DNA of 64,000 bases. Source: Velocimicrobium porci. Its GTDB lineage: Bacteria > Bacillota > Clostridia > Lachnospirales > Lachnospiraceae. Under the pieces are notes generated by a model, which saw only the letters and a program-made list of their open reading frames with translations, did not search any database and had not been told where the DNA came from. Positions 55,075 to 64,000 of the stretch are shown one piece after another. Location: positions 36,642 to 100,641 of the forward strand of contig NZ_VUMT01000011.1 in NCBI RefSeq assembly GCF_009696045.1. The letters run 5' to 3'. The position numbers and the translations under genes are program-made. Numbering within the stretch: position 1 is the first letter of the stretch; each line of letters begins with the position of its first letter.

Positions 55075-56553
55075 TTATTTATCAACTAATTGTTCTAAAA
55101 TGAAATAAAATTCTACCCCATTTTCTTTATTATGAATCCCACACTCTCCATAGTGAAACTTTATAATATTTTTTACAATATAAAGCCCTAAACCAGTTCC
55201 ACTATATTGTATTCCTTTTTTCTTCTCTTCCGTTCCCCTATAAAAACTATTCCATATTTTATCTTTTTCTTCTTCCGGAATCGTTTCTCCATCATTATAA
55301 ACAAACACATAAACATTTTTATTATTGGAATGAACTCCTATTTTTATACGTCTTCCTTTCTGTGTATGTTTATAAGCATTCATTACAAAATTTGTAATTG
55401 CTTGTGTAATATACTTTTCGTTTGCCATAACAAAACAGTTTTCTTCTACTATTCTTTCGCACTTAATTCCCTTTTGTTGAAACATAATTTCATAACGCTC
55501 AATTAATTTGCAAATAACCCGGCTAAGGTTAAGAGGGGCCAGCTCCATCTCCTCCATTCCATGCTCCATTGAAAAAATAGTAAGCATACTGTTAAGCATT
55601 TCACTCATTTCATTTACTTCTTCAATAATTGAATTATAGTAATATTCCTTTTTATTCTCTTCCGTTACATAAGAAAGCATTTCAACCTGACCTGAAATAA
55701 TCGCAAGCGGTGTTTTTAATTCATGTGACACATTATTTACAAACTGTTTTCTCATCAATTCTAATTCTGTTTTATATTCATTTTCTTTTACTAAGGAACG
55801 ATTATATTTTTCCAGCTCCTGAATATATTCCTGAATTTGCGAGGCCATCGAATTAACACTTTCTGCAAGTCGCTCCAATTCTGCATATCTCATATTTCCC
55901 TCTACTTTAACTGTAAAATCTTTTGCCGCAACTGCATTTGCTACTTTATCAATTTCAATAATTGGTTTTGTAATCTTATCTGCGGCAAAATAAAAAATAA
56001 GACTTCCTGTTAAAACTGCAAAAACCATAGCTATTATAGTAAGATTTTTGGCATATGTGACACTTTTTTCAGCAATATAGGTCATCTCACTAATATAGAT
56101 ATAATAATTCCTTCCTTTTGATTCAATAATTCCTGAAAGACTTAATTTTTTAACTTCCCCTCTTCCATCTCTTATCTCAGCTTTCACCTTTCCTTCCGGT
56201 TCAAAGGAATTCTTCCGCTCTTTCATCCATTCAAACGCCCGTCTTTTATCCCTGTTCGGGTTAATATCACTTTGTGTATAATACAATGCCTGAAACTCTT
56301 CATCGGCAATTAAGAACTTAAAATTTTCTTCTTCATATTTTATAAAAAAATTTTCATTTAAGTCCATATTTTCAAAATAATCCGGAAATTTTAAAGAATG
56401 TATCTGCTCAAATGCCTTCTCCATTAATTCAGATTTCTTATAAATATAATAACTATCTGCAAAAAAGAAGTAAAATAAACTAAAAATGCCAACGATAAAC
56501 ACTAATATAAATACTTCCATAAGCACAAGACGGCTTTTAATTGTTTTTCCCAT
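55075..56553 (-). CDS. Sensor histidine kinase
   Basis: The protein has 492 residues. Membrane helices lie near 9-31 and 170-191 with an outside sensor domain between. HAMP covers about 192-245, then HisKA with His 277 in NNVSHELKTPLAII. The HATPase domain has N-box FVMNAYKHT, G1 VYNDGETIPEEEKDKIW and G2 GTGLGLYIVKNII. The adjacent response regulator gene ends 21 bases upstream. Ligand unknown. The outside domain is PAS/Cache-like at most. Confidence 0.94.
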   Translation of the reverse strand: MGKTIKSRLVLMEVFILVFIVGIFSLFYFFFADSYYIYKKSELMEKAFEQIHSLKFPDYFENMDLNENFFIKYEEENFKFLIADEEFQALYYTQSDINPNRDKRRAFEWMKERKNSFEPEGKVKAEIRDGRGEVKKLSLSGIIESKGRNYYIYISEMTYIAEKSVTYAKNLTIIAMVFAVLTGSLIFYFAADKITKPIIEIDKVANAVAAKDFTVKVEGNMRYAELERLAESVNSMASQIQEYIQELEKYNRSLVKENEYKTELELMRKQFVNNVSHELKTPLAIISGQVEMLSYVTEENKKEYYYNSIIEEVNEMSEMLNSMLTIFSMEHGMEEMELAPLNLSRVICKLIERYEIMFQQKGIKCERIVEENCFVMANEKYITQAITNFVMNAYKHTQKGRRIKIGVHSNNKNVYVFVYNDGETIPEEEKDKIWNSFYRGTEEKKKGIQYSGTGLGLYIVKNIIKFHYGECGIHNKENGVEFYFILEQLVDK

Positions 56554-56574
56554 ATTAAATTCCTCTTTTTTTCT

Positions 56575-57243
56575 CTATACCTCAAAGCGATAGCCAACAC
56601 CATAAATTGACTGAATGTAAGGATTCTCTTTCCCCAGTTTAATTCGAAGCTGTTTAATTACTGTATCTACTGTTCGTTCTCCACCATCATAGTCAAGCCC
56701 CCAAACAGCATCTAATATCTGACTTCTTGTCAGTACAATATTTTCATTTTCTATAAAATAGTAAAGCAAATCATATTCTTTTGGCGTCAGACTTACTTCT
56801 TGTTTATCTAAAAAAACTTTCCGGCTCTCTTCTTCAATTCTTAGATTTCCTTTTTCCCTCCATAGTTCATTTTTCATAAGCCGTTTAAATATGACTTCAA
56901 TTCTTGCCTTTAATACAGATAACAAAAATGGCTTAGTAATATAATCATCCGCCCCTTGGTTAAATCCTCGTAGCTGATCGTTTTCTCCATCCTTTGCAGT
57001 TAAAAAAATAACAGGCGTATCCGATATTGTACGAATCTCTTCTAGTACTTCAAAGCCATTATAGTAGGGAAGCATAACATCCAATAAAATCAAATCAATT
57101 CGAGTATTATTTTCATAATACAAATCCAATGCTTGTTTTCCATCTTCTGCCTGAATAATTTCATAATCATTCATTTTTAAATAATCAACTATCGTTTTTC
57201 GCAGTTTTTCTTCATCCTCTATTACAAAAATCGTCTTTCTCAA
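56575..57243 (-). CDS. OmpR/PhoB-family response regulator
   Basis: The protein has 222 residues. The receiver domain has acidic Asp/Glu at 10-12, phospho-acceptor Asp 55 in LILLDVMLPY, and the conserved Lys in FLTAKDGEND. The C-terminal winged helix (VSLTPKEYDLLYYFIENENI, RTVDTVIKQLRIKLG, SIYGVGYRFEV) binds DNA. It precedes the kinase gene on the minus strand with a 21-base gap, forming a two-component operon. Confidence 0.96.
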   Translation of the reverse strand: MRKTIFVIEDEEKLRKTIVDYLKMNDYEIIQAEDGKQALDLYYENNTRIDLILLDVMLPYYNGFEVLEEIRTISDTPVIFLTAKDGENDQLRGFNQGADDYITKPFLLSVLKARIEVIFKRLMKNELWREKGNLRIEEESRKVFLDKQEVSLTPKEYDLLYYFIENENIVLTRSQILDAVWGLDYDGGERTVDTVIKQLRIKLGKENPYIQSIYGVGYRFEV

Positions 57244-57369
57244 ATTCTCACCGTCATTTCCATTTGTATAAAAGTTATTTGCTATTCCTTTTTCTTACAA
57301 CATATAAACAAAATATGGCACTCTCTTGTCAATCGACAAATTTTTTCAAATAGTTTTCTATAATCCTTA

Positions 57370-57405
57370 AAAATCCCTTATAGCTTTTTAGCTATAAGGG
57401 ATTTT
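57370..57405 (-). terminator. Terminator of the tRNA-Cys unit
   Basis: AAATCCCTTATAGC and GCTATAAGGGATTT (57391-57404) form a 14-bp stem with a TTTTTA loop; T and A tracts flank it. It lies downstream of tRNA-Cys on the minus strand and upstream of the two-component genes. Confidence 0.8.
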
Positions 57406-57492
57406 GTAAACTACTATTCTTCTTTTGAAATACATCTCTAACAACCACGTTCGTACTTACATTCGTTATAAACCGAATGCAAATCCACTTTA

Positions 57493-57563
57493 AGGCGACT
57501 ACCAGATTTGAACTGGTGATGAAGGTGTTGCAGACCTCTGCCTTACCACTTGGCTAAGTCGCC
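57493..57563 (-). tRNA. tRNA-Cys (anticodon GCA)
   Basis: A 71-base cloverleaf with acceptor GGCGACT/AGTCGCC, discriminator T (U73, usual for Cys), anticodon loop CTGCAAC (anticodon GCA) and T arm GGTTCAAATCTGG type. CCA is not encoded. Confidence 0.96.
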
Positions 57564-57639
57564 ATAGAAGGTACGTTCCGTACCTTCTTTACTATTATAG
57601 TATAGCAATATGAAAAATATTCGTCAAGTAATTATTTTT

Positions 57640-59658
57640 TTATTTTTCTGTCTTAAACATACTAATTTCTTCTTTTAATTCTTTTGCATTTTGTGCTAAT
57701 TCAGAAGCATCATTTTCAACAGCCTGGCTATTTTCAGCAACAATTCCTGCAAGATTTGTAATCTCTTCCGATGTTGCCTCAATTTCCTCTGCACTTGCAG
57801 ATTGTTCTTCTGTAATAGCTGCAACTGATGTAGCTACATCGTCTACTTCTCTTACTTTTTGAATCATGTTTCCAACAATTGTATTTGTCGTATTCAGGCT
57901 TTCATAAATACGGTCAAACGTCTGGCAGGCAACATCGACTAAGCCTGCACTTTTCTTAATACCTTCCATATTTTCATGACTCTGATCAACCGTAGTACTA
58001 ATTAGAGAAGATACTGAATTAATTAATTGAGAAATTTCTTCTGCTGCAGAAGCACTTGTTTCTGCCAATTTTTTAATCTCACTCGCTACAACTGCAAATC
58101 CTTTTCCTGCATCGCCAGCTCTTGCAGCTTCAATGCTTGCATTCAATGCAAGTAAGTTTGTTTCTTCAGCGATATTGCTGATTGTTGTTGTAATCTCATC
58201 AATTTTAACTGCTGCCTGACCTACTTCACCAATCGACTCGCCTAATGTCTGCATAGAACCTTCTATTTTAACCATAGCTTCATTTACCTGGTTCATATCT
58301 TTTCGTCCTTCATTTGCAGCATCCATTGTTACTGTCATATTATCAACAACAGACTCTCCGTCATCATTGGTATCTGATACAATCTGTGCAAGAGAGGTTG
58401 CATTCTCTGCAATATCTGTAATTGCCTTAACAAGTTCTTCAACTGTACGGCTTAACTGTTGCATCGCTTCCGATTGTCTTCCGGCAGATTCATTAAGTTC
58501 ACTTGCTAAAGATGTACTGTTGTTTGCCTTTATATCAAGTCCATTTGCAATATTCGTTAGTGTATTTATTGTTCCACGCATTGTAACAATAAAATTCTGC
58601 ATATTTCTACCCATGAGAGCAATCTCATCATTTCCTTTTACAACAATATCCTCTGTAAAATCACCATTTGTAACATTTACAATAGAGTGTGTCATATTTT
58701 TAACTGGTTTTAACATTGCATGAACCAGACGTTCAATAATAACACACATTACAATAATTGCAATTGCTCCAATGATATACAAAATTTTCTGAAGTTTTAA
58801 TAAATCCTTAATCGCATCTTGTTCATCAACATTTGCAACAACATACCAATCAGTACCATCAATCTGCTTAATATCCGTCATCTGCCTTGTACCTTTACTT
58901 GTATTATAAGTTTCCGGATTAAGCTTATTATTCTGAATTGCATTAAATACTTCTTTATAGTAAGTTTCTCCGCTTTCTTCAGCTGTTTTTCCTACCACAT
59001 CTGTATTCTGAGTTGCTAATATTGTCCCACTGACACCATCAATAACACATGCAGAGCCGGTCTCGGCAATCTTAATATTCTGGATTACCTCTGTAATACG
59101 TCCGAGCTGAATATCACATGCAATTGTAGCGTTTTTTCCGAGCACATTAATTTTTTTCGTCGCAGTAACAACATATTCACCAGTAAGGTCATCTACATAA
59201 GGGACATCAAAACCAAACTTATCTCTTCCCTGACCACTCTTATACCAAGTACTTTCTGTAAGATTTCCATCTGGTTTCCATCCACTTCCATCAATCAGCC
59301 TATTGTCTTCAATTCCTATGTAAACACCATCTGGAAAGTTCTCATCTTTTCCTAAAATTTTTTCTAAATAGCTTCTTACTTCTTTTTCAGTCATGTCCTG
59401 GCTTTCAATTGTATAAGCTATAGTATCCATTCCTGCAATACATTCAGATAGCCAGCCTGAAATGTTATTCACCGCTGAATCTGCTCCGGTTTCTACAAGC
59501 TCGCTTGTCTTATTAAGCAAACTGTTTCTGGACATGCCATATGAAACCAAAATAATGGCAAGCAGTGCTATGACTGTAGACGGCAAAAGAACTGCTATCA
59601 TTTTTCCTTTAATACCGCCCCGTTTAACAGCTCTTTTCTTACTTTTTTTCTTATTCAT
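57640..59658 (-). CDS. Methyl-accepting chemotaxis protein with dCache-type sensor
   Basis: The protein has 672 residues. A basic N-terminus precedes membrane helix 1 (about 20-42). The outside Cache domain (to about 285) contains [31 protein letters not shown] and [13 protein letters not shown]. Membrane helix 2 is [19 protein letters not shown], then HAMP and the MCP signalling domain with tip [20 protein letters not shown] followed by [13 protein letters not shown]. It has the same layout and related sensor sequence as the receptor at 40384, so the two are paralogues with probably different ligands. No motility or che genes are close by. Confidence 0.94.
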   Translation of the reverse strand: MNKKKSKKRAVKRGGIKGKMIAVLLPSTVIALLAIILVSYGMSRNSLLNKTSELVETGADSAVNNISGWLSECIAGMDTIAYTIESQDMTEKEVRSYLEKILGKDENFPDGVYIGIEDNRLIDGSGWKPDGNLTESTWYKSGQGRDKFGFDVPYVDDLTGEYVVTATKKINVLGKNATIACDIQLGRITEVIQNIKIAETGSACVIDGVSGTILATQNTDVVGKTAEESGETYYKEVFNAIQNNKLNPETYNTSKGTRQMTDIKQIDGTDWYVVANVDEQDAIKDLLKLQKILYIIGAIAIIVMCVIIERLVHAMLKPVKNMTHSIVNVTNGDFTEDIVVKGNDEIALMGRNMQNFIVTMRGTINTLTNIANGLDIKANNSTSLASELNESAGRQSEAMQQLSRTVEELVKAITDIAENATSLAQIVSDTNDDGESVVDNMTVTMDAANEGRKDMNQVNEAMVKIEGSMQTLGESIGEVGQAAVKIDEITTTISNIAEETNLLALNASIEAARAGDAGKGFAVVASEIKKLAETSASAAEEISQLINSVSSLISTTVDQSHENMEGIKKSAGLVDVACQTFDRIYESLNTTNTIVGNMIQKVREVDDVATSVAAITEEQSASAEEIEATSEEITNLAGIVAENSQAVENDASELAQNAKELKEEISMFKTEK

Positions 59659-59896
59659 CCATATCCTCCTAGCTTTAACTTCATAGGTATTATCTGATTG
59701 TTATAGTTATATTCATTTTATACTGTAATAGAAAAAAATGCAATTGTTATACATGATTTTTTTACTTAATTTTTATTTTTTTAAATTTTAAGTCTAAATT
59801 ATTTCTTTTCGTGAAGTTTTGTTTATTTTCTTCATATTTTGCAACAACTACCCGATTCGCACCTTGTGCTACATAAATAAGCACCTCTGCACCAAA

Positions 59897-59925
59897 TTGA
59901 CAATTCTTTGCCATTCTTTTATAAT
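59897..59925 (+). promoter_or_regulatory. Promoter of the S component/P1 peptidase pair
   Basis: TTGACA (59897-59902), a 17-base spacer and TATAAT (59920-59925): a consensus sigma-A promoter 60 bases before the gene. The rest of the 59659-59985 gap shows no clear gene. Confidence 0.85.
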
Positions 59926-59985
59926 ACAACCTGTAATGATATTTGCATTGTATCTTTTTAAGAACAATAGCAGGAGGATTTTAAT

Positions 59986-60594
59986 ATGAAGAAAAAAAAT
60001 TTTGAGGTTACACAAATGGTTCAATTAGCCATGCTTATTGCAATTTTGGTAATACTCACAGCAACTCAGTTGGGATTTATCAACTATGGTGTTGTATCCA
60101 TCACCATATTACATATCCCAGTTATTATCGGTTCTATCCTTATGGGACCATTCTATGGCGGATTACTAGGCTTAACGTTTGGAATCATCAGTATGACAAA
60201 TGCAACTCTGCGCGGTGCAACTCCTGTCGATATGATGTTTTCTCCAATCGTATCCGGATTACCCGCCCAATCTTTTATTATGTGTATCATTCCACGTGTT
60301 ATATTAGGAATCGTACCATCTGTATTTTATTCAAAGTTCCAGAAAGTAATAAAAAAACCTTATATACGGCTGGCACTTAGTGCTGCCCTTTCAACTATGA
60401 TTCACACTATTCTTGTGTTATCATGCCTTTACTTTATGTTCTTTACAGACATGAATTTTACAGAGGTGTTGAAAGGAATCTTCTTAACTGTAATAGGAGT
60501 AAACGGACTTTTGGAAATGCTTTCCGCAGTTATTATTTGCAGTGCGGTATGTATTCCTTTACTTACTTATACAAGAAGCTTAAAAACAAATTAA
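59986..60594 (+). CDS. ECF transporter S component (PanT-like)
   Basis: The protein has 202 residues with about six membrane helices. The family core HIPVIIGSILMGPFYGGLLG, then LTFGIISMTNATLRG, matches vitamin-specific S components, closest by pattern to pantothenate (PanT) types. The substrate is bound here and driven by a shared EcfAA'T module, which is not in the window. The start follows AGGAGG. The next gene starts 20 bases later and is a P1 peptidase, so the two are probably cotranscribed. Confidence 0.85.
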   Translation: MKKKNFEVTQMVQLAMLIAILVILTATQLGFINYGVVSITILHIPVIIGSILMGPFYGGLLGLTFGIISMTNATLRGATPVDMMFSPIVSGLPAQSFIMCIIPRVILGIVPSVFYSKFQKVIKKPYIRLALSAALSTMIHTILVLSCLYFMFFTDMNFTEVLKGIFLTVIGVNGLLEMLSAVIICSAVCIPLLTYTRSLKTN

Positions 60595-60613
60595 TTTTAA
60601 CGAGGTAAAACAC

Positions 60614-61612
60614 ATGATACAAGAAATATTCATTACAGAAATAGAACATATAAAAATTGGAAATGCAGAAGATGAGAAAAATGCAACCGGCTGTACAGTT
60701 ATATTGGCAGACCACGGCTCTCCAACCGGTGTTGATATTCGTGGTGGCGGACCCGCTTCCAGAGAAACCGCCCTGTTAAACCCAACTGCTGCCAACGATG
60801 GAATTCATGCAATTTTATTAAGTGGTGGAAGTGCATTTGGTCTAGATGCCGCTGGTGGTGTTATGGAATTTTTAGAGGAAAAGGATATTGGCTTTCCTGT
60901 TGGAATTACAAAAGTTCCCATTGTATCTACGTCCTGTCTATTCGATTTAACCGTTGCCAATCATAAAGTTCGCCCCGACAAGGCGATGGGATACAAAGCT
61001 TGTGAAGATGCATGGAATCGCTCCAAACATTCTCCCAAAGAGGCAATTCTAGGTTTAGAGGGAAATCACGGTGCAGGAACAGGCGCAACTGTTGGAAAAT
61101 TTTTGGGTGAAAAAGGTATGATGAAATCCGGGCTTGGTACTTTCGCCGTTCAGTTAGGCGATTTAAAAGTAGGTGCAATCGTAGCTGTCAATGCATTAGG
61201 GGATGTATTTGATTATAAAACAAATAAAAAATTAGCTGGTCTTTGTAATCCGGAAACCGGTGAATTTCTTGACAGCGAAACCGCTTTTTACGAATCCTAT
61301 CAGAATCCCAAAAACCTTTTTACTGGAAACACAACAATTGGTGCTATCATAACAAATGCTTCTTTCACCAAAACAGAAATGACAAAAATTGCTCAAATGG
61401 CACAAAATGGATATGCGAGAAGTATTCGCCCCATCCACACGACCGCCGATGGTGATAGCATCTATGCAATGTCTACCGGTAAGATAAATGCTGATCTCAA
61501 TTTAGTTGGTACGCTATCTTCAACCGTCATGGCAGAAGCGGTTAAACGTGCTGTATTAACTGCAACACCTGCTTATGGTTTAAAAACAGCTTCTCAGATG
61601 CAGAAAAAATAA
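60614..61612 (+). CDS. P1 family (DmpA-type, S58) self-processing aminopeptidase
   Basis: The protein has 332 residues of the Ntn-like DmpA/BapA fold. GGSAFGLDAAGGVMEFLEE and NHGAGTGATVGKFLG are present, and the autocleavage/nucleophile region GNTTIGAIITNA is at about 238-249, with a Thr as the probable nucleophile after chain cleavage. Relatives release N-terminal D-, L- or beta-amino acids, including beta-alanine, from peptides and amides. There is no signal peptide. Pairing with a PanT-like transporter suggests a pantothenate- or beta-alanine-related substrate; that is inference. Confidence 0.9.
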   Translation: MIQEIFITEIEHIKIGNAEDEKNATGCTVILADHGSPTGVDIRGGGPASRETALLNPTAANDGIHAILLSGGSAFGLDAAGGVMEFLEEKDIGFPVGITKVPIVSTSCLFDLTVANHKVRPDKAMGYKACEDAWNRSKHSPKEAILGLEGNHGAGTGATVGKFLGEKGMMKSGLGTFAVQLGDLKVGAIVAVNALGDVFDYKTNKKLAGLCNPETGEFLDSETAFYESYQNPKNLFTGNTTIGAIITNASFTKTEMTKIAQMAQNGYARSIRPIHTTADGDSIYAMSTGKINADLNLVGTLSSTVMAEAVKRAVLTATPAYGLKTASQMQKK

Positions 61613-61627
61613 AATAAGAAAAAATAC

Positions 61628-61669
61628 CTCTAAAGTAGATTCTGGTTATTTCCCACATCTACTTTAGAG
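61628..61669. terminator. Bidirectional hairpin between the P1 peptidase and fbp
   Basis: CTCTAAAGTAGAT (61628-61640) pairs exactly with ATCTACTTTAGAG (61657-61669), between converging genes. Confidence 0.8.
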
Positions 61670-61676
61670 ATATCTA

Positions 61677-63620
61677 TCAAAACACTTCTTTAATAGCACC
61701 TTCTTTATATGCCTTAATCAACTCCTGGAGGTCTTCTACCTGCTTACTAAGTTCCTTTCCAATATCCGTGTTTGCAACTGTAACTCTAGGACTCATCCGT
61801 TCAATAATGCTTACCTTTGGTGTTTGCTTATGTAGTTCTTCCTTAGGATTCGACACAAATGGCTTATGCTCTGCCAGATTTAATGTTCTGGAATTGTAGA
61901 TTAATGTATATCCCGCAATTCCTGTTTTAGACTGATATGCTTTTGAAATGCCTCCATCAATAACAAACAATTTTCCATTCGCTTTTATCGGACTTTCCCC
62001 GTCTTTCATTTTTACTGGAACATGCCCATTGATTATATGTGCAGATTTCTTATCCATACCAAAATCATCAAAAATCAAATTACAAATTTCTTCTTTACTG
62101 CTAAGCATATAATATGGATTATAACGCTCTTTTTTTGCCTCTTCTTCCATCAAAAAATACTGCTCAAAACAAGCCAGCTTACTCTTTCCAAATACAGGTG
62201 ACTTGCTTCCACACCACAGATACCACATAAAATCACTGGCATCTTCTTTTTCCCTGCTTCCTTCTTCTCCAAAATAAGCCTCATTTACTTTATCATTCAA
62301 ATAGTCAAGCAAATCTTTTCCCTTATATTTTTCTCCATAAAACTCAACCTCTTCTAATGTACCATCTTTTGTCATAGGGATACATCCGTGGTACAAAAGA
62401 TTATTATTAACACATTTATACATCGCACCATGAGAATATAAGAAATGAATATGTTTATGAAGTATTTTACTATGTTTAAATGCTCCTTCTAATACTTCAA
62501 TTAGCTGTTCTTCTTCTTTCGTCAGTTCAAATGGCTTTTTTGGATTAACCGTTGGAAATTTTGTATCTTTTAGCTCATATTCTTTTCCGTCTAAACAAAG
62601 AACACCCTTTTTATAATCAATCTTCCCTAATAATGCTCTGTCATCCATCTGATACTCCGGATGCTTTTCTATCAACTGTCCTTCCAGTTTAAACTGGATA
62701 ATTGTAATCGCTTTGTGCATTTTAGCAGCAAGTTCTAAGCTGACCGGGGCATACTTATTCTCATCCCAGACATAAGGCACAAATAACGCACACACATCTT
62801 TTCGATAAACCTCCGAAGCAAATGTCGCAAGCGCCCTCAAACTAATTCCATACCCATCTTCTATTAAGTCAAAATTGTTATAATGAATTGCCATACGGAC
62901 AACATTTGCAATTAACGCACGATTGCCACTGGCTGCACCCATCCACGATATGTCATGGTTTCCCCACTGAATATCCACGTCATGAAAAGATTCCAACTCA
63001 TTCATGATAATATCCGGTCTGGGTCCTCTGTCATAGATATCTCCAATAATATGAAGCCGGTCAATGCATAACTCCTGAATCAATGTACAAATCGCAGTAA
63101 TAAAAGTATCGGTACTACCCATATCAACAATTGATTGAATAATTGACTGATAATAATATTCTTTATCTACACTTTCATCTGCGTGAAGCAGTTCATCTAA
63201 AATATAAGCATACTCCGCCGGCATTTTTTTTCGAACTTTCGACCTTGTATACTTGGAAGAAGCTTTTTTGCACACTTGAACCAAACGATAAATCGTAATA
63301 CGCTGCCAGTCCTCCAATGCTTCTCCTTCTAGTGTAATTTCTCTCAACTGTCTTTCCGGATAATAGATTAACTCAGCCAATTGAATTCTATCTTTTTTTG
63401 AAATCGTTTTACCGAACAAATCGTCAATTTTTGTTCGTATTACCCCAGAGGCACTTTTCAATAAATGAATAAATGCTTCATATTCCCCATGTAAGTCACT
63501 GAAAAAATATTCTGTCCCCTTTGGCAGACACTGTATTGCATTTAAATTTATAATTTCAGTTGCTGCCGATTCAATATTGGGATATTCCTTCGCTAATAAT
63601 TCAAGATATCTTTTTTCCAT
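61677..63620 (-). CDS. fbp: Fructose-1,6-bisphosphatase, class III
   Basis: The protein has 647 residues of the Firmicute-type FBPase III. Calcineurin-like metallophosphatase motifs are in order: FFSDLHGEYEAF, IGDIYDRGPRPD, and QWGNHDISWMG, with INGHVPVKMKDGE near the C-terminus. It converts fructose 1,6-bisphosphate to fructose 6-phosphate in gluconeogenesis. Length is typical for this class and all metal ligands are visible. It is a single gene; its upstream region runs to the window end. Confidence 0.96.
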   Translation of the reverse strand: MEKRYLELLAKEYPNIESAATEIINLNAIQCLPKGTEYFFSDLHGEYEAFIHLLKSASGVIRTKIDDLFGKTISKKDRIQLAELIYYPERQLREITLEGEALEDWQRITIYRLVQVCKKASSKYTRSKVRKKMPAEYAYILDELLHADESVDKEYYYQSIIQSIVDMGSTDTFITAICTLIQELCIDRLHIIGDIYDRGPRPDIIMNELESFHDVDIQWGNHDISWMGAASGNRALIANVVRMAIHYNNFDLIEDGYGISLRALATFASEVYRKDVCALFVPYVWDENKYAPVSLELAAKMHKAITIIQFKLEGQLIEKHPEYQMDDRALLGKIDYKKGVLCLDGKEYELKDTKFPTVNPKKPFELTKEEEQLIEVLEGAFKHSKILHKHIHFLYSHGAMYKCVNNNLLYHGCIPMTKDGTLEEVEFYGEKYKGKDLLDYLNDKVNEAYFGEEGSREKEDASDFMWYLWCGSKSPVFGKSKLACFEQYFLMEEEAKKERYNPYYMLSSKEEICNLIFDDFGMDKKSAHIINGHVPVKMKDGESPIKANGKLFVIDGGISKAYQSKTGIAGYTLIYNSRTLNLAEHKPFVSNPKEELHKQTPKVSIIERMSPRVTVANTDIGKELSKQVEDLQELIKAYKEGAIKEVF

Positions 63621-64000
63621 AACTTCCCTCAGGTTTACCTTCTTTCATTATATTAGATGATTTGCTTTTCATATTTTTTTTTCAATATTGTTTAACCATC
63701 TAATAATAAGAATACCATCATAACCTGATTTGAGCAATAAATGTCATTTTTTAGACAAATTATTCTTTGATTATTTTTTTATTTGTTCATGAAAAAAGTA
63801 ATTTTTATAAGGTTTATTCCTATTTTGAAAAATTTGCTCAATTTCACATATCTTTTGCTCCCAGTATTCATTGGGTAGTGTCAAAAACTACCCGTATTTT
63901 ATTTTAAAAATTCTTTTAAAACCTTAATTTATTGGAGGTTTGCAAATAAAAAGAGCATTTACCTCCCATTTTTGATATAATGTCCTCGACCAAAATTCCA
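63621..64000. other. Gap after fbp, with possible promoter of an unseen gene
   Basis: GGGTAGT and ACTACCC flank GTCAAAA (about 63873-63893), a 7-bp inverted repeat. Near the end, GATATAATG has a TATAAT with TTTACC upstream on the plus strand, at about a 12-base spacing that is too short for a good promoter. This could be the left edge of a gene or mobile element beyond the window. No ORF is visible. Confidence 0.35.

Noticed and set aside
1..64000. CRISPR array or integrated prophage
   Set aside because: No regularly spaced short repeats, cas genes, integrase with attachment duplications or phage structural genes are visible.

Overview
The window looks like a chromosomal segment of an anaerobic, low-GC, spore-forming Firmicute, most likely a member of the Lachnospiraceae. 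The evidence is the AT-rich sequence, the sporulation genes (spoIIE, spoVT, spoVG, yabP, yabQ, a SpoVB-like flippase), paired GlgC/GlgD, a reverse rubrerythrin next to a PerR-type regulator, and class III fructose bisphosphatase. No species is claimed.

Layout. 1-1650: decayed DNA, namely an internally deleted IS3-family element and a broken ORF. 1.65-9.2 kb: an Hsp20 gene under a CIRCE operator; a minus-strand cluster of TlpA-type thioredoxin, tiny CxxC protein, polyferredoxin and M13 peptidase; tRNA-Leu and tRNA-Tyr; a GH13 amylase. 9.2-40 kb: a long block whose order closely follows the Bacillus subtilis spoVG-prs-pth-mfd-spoVT-mazG-yabOPQ-divIC-spoIIE-tilS-hpt-ftsH supercluster. It is interrupted by a sigV/rsiV-like pair, a cation/proton antiporter behind a probable fluoride-type riboswitch, a transaldolase-like gene and asnS. 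glgC/glgD occupy the position that glmU holds in Bacillus, and murC, dnaD-like and dnaC-like genes lie between glgC and prs. 40-64 kb: two chemoreceptors, perR-rubrerythrin, a DHH phosphoesterase, clpB, a GntR-ABC operon, an asparaginase-HAD-mgtE operon, a pyruvyltransferase-like gene, a two-component system, tRNA-Cys, an ECF S component with a P1 peptidase, and fbp.

Themes. Stress responses recur: CIRCE-hsp20, clpB, sigV/rsiV, PerR/rubrerythrin and the possible fluoride switch. Two families of dispersed, strongly folding repeats are present. Family A has copies at 2147, 8860 and 15699. Family B has copies at 40163 and 43677 and a fragment at 17014. They are the most obvious structure not explained by genes. 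Three non-coding regions deserve attention: the leader of asnS (a 27-codon uORF overlapping the start, plus competing hairpins), the antiporter leader (aptamer plus terminator), and a DnaA-box cluster between murC and the primosome-like genes.

No CRISPR array, rRNA operon or intact prophage is visible. I found no convincing wholly new multi-gene system. The best candidates for undescribed biology are the two repeat families, the asnS leader, and the small-CxxC/TlpA/polyferredoxin/M13 cluster.
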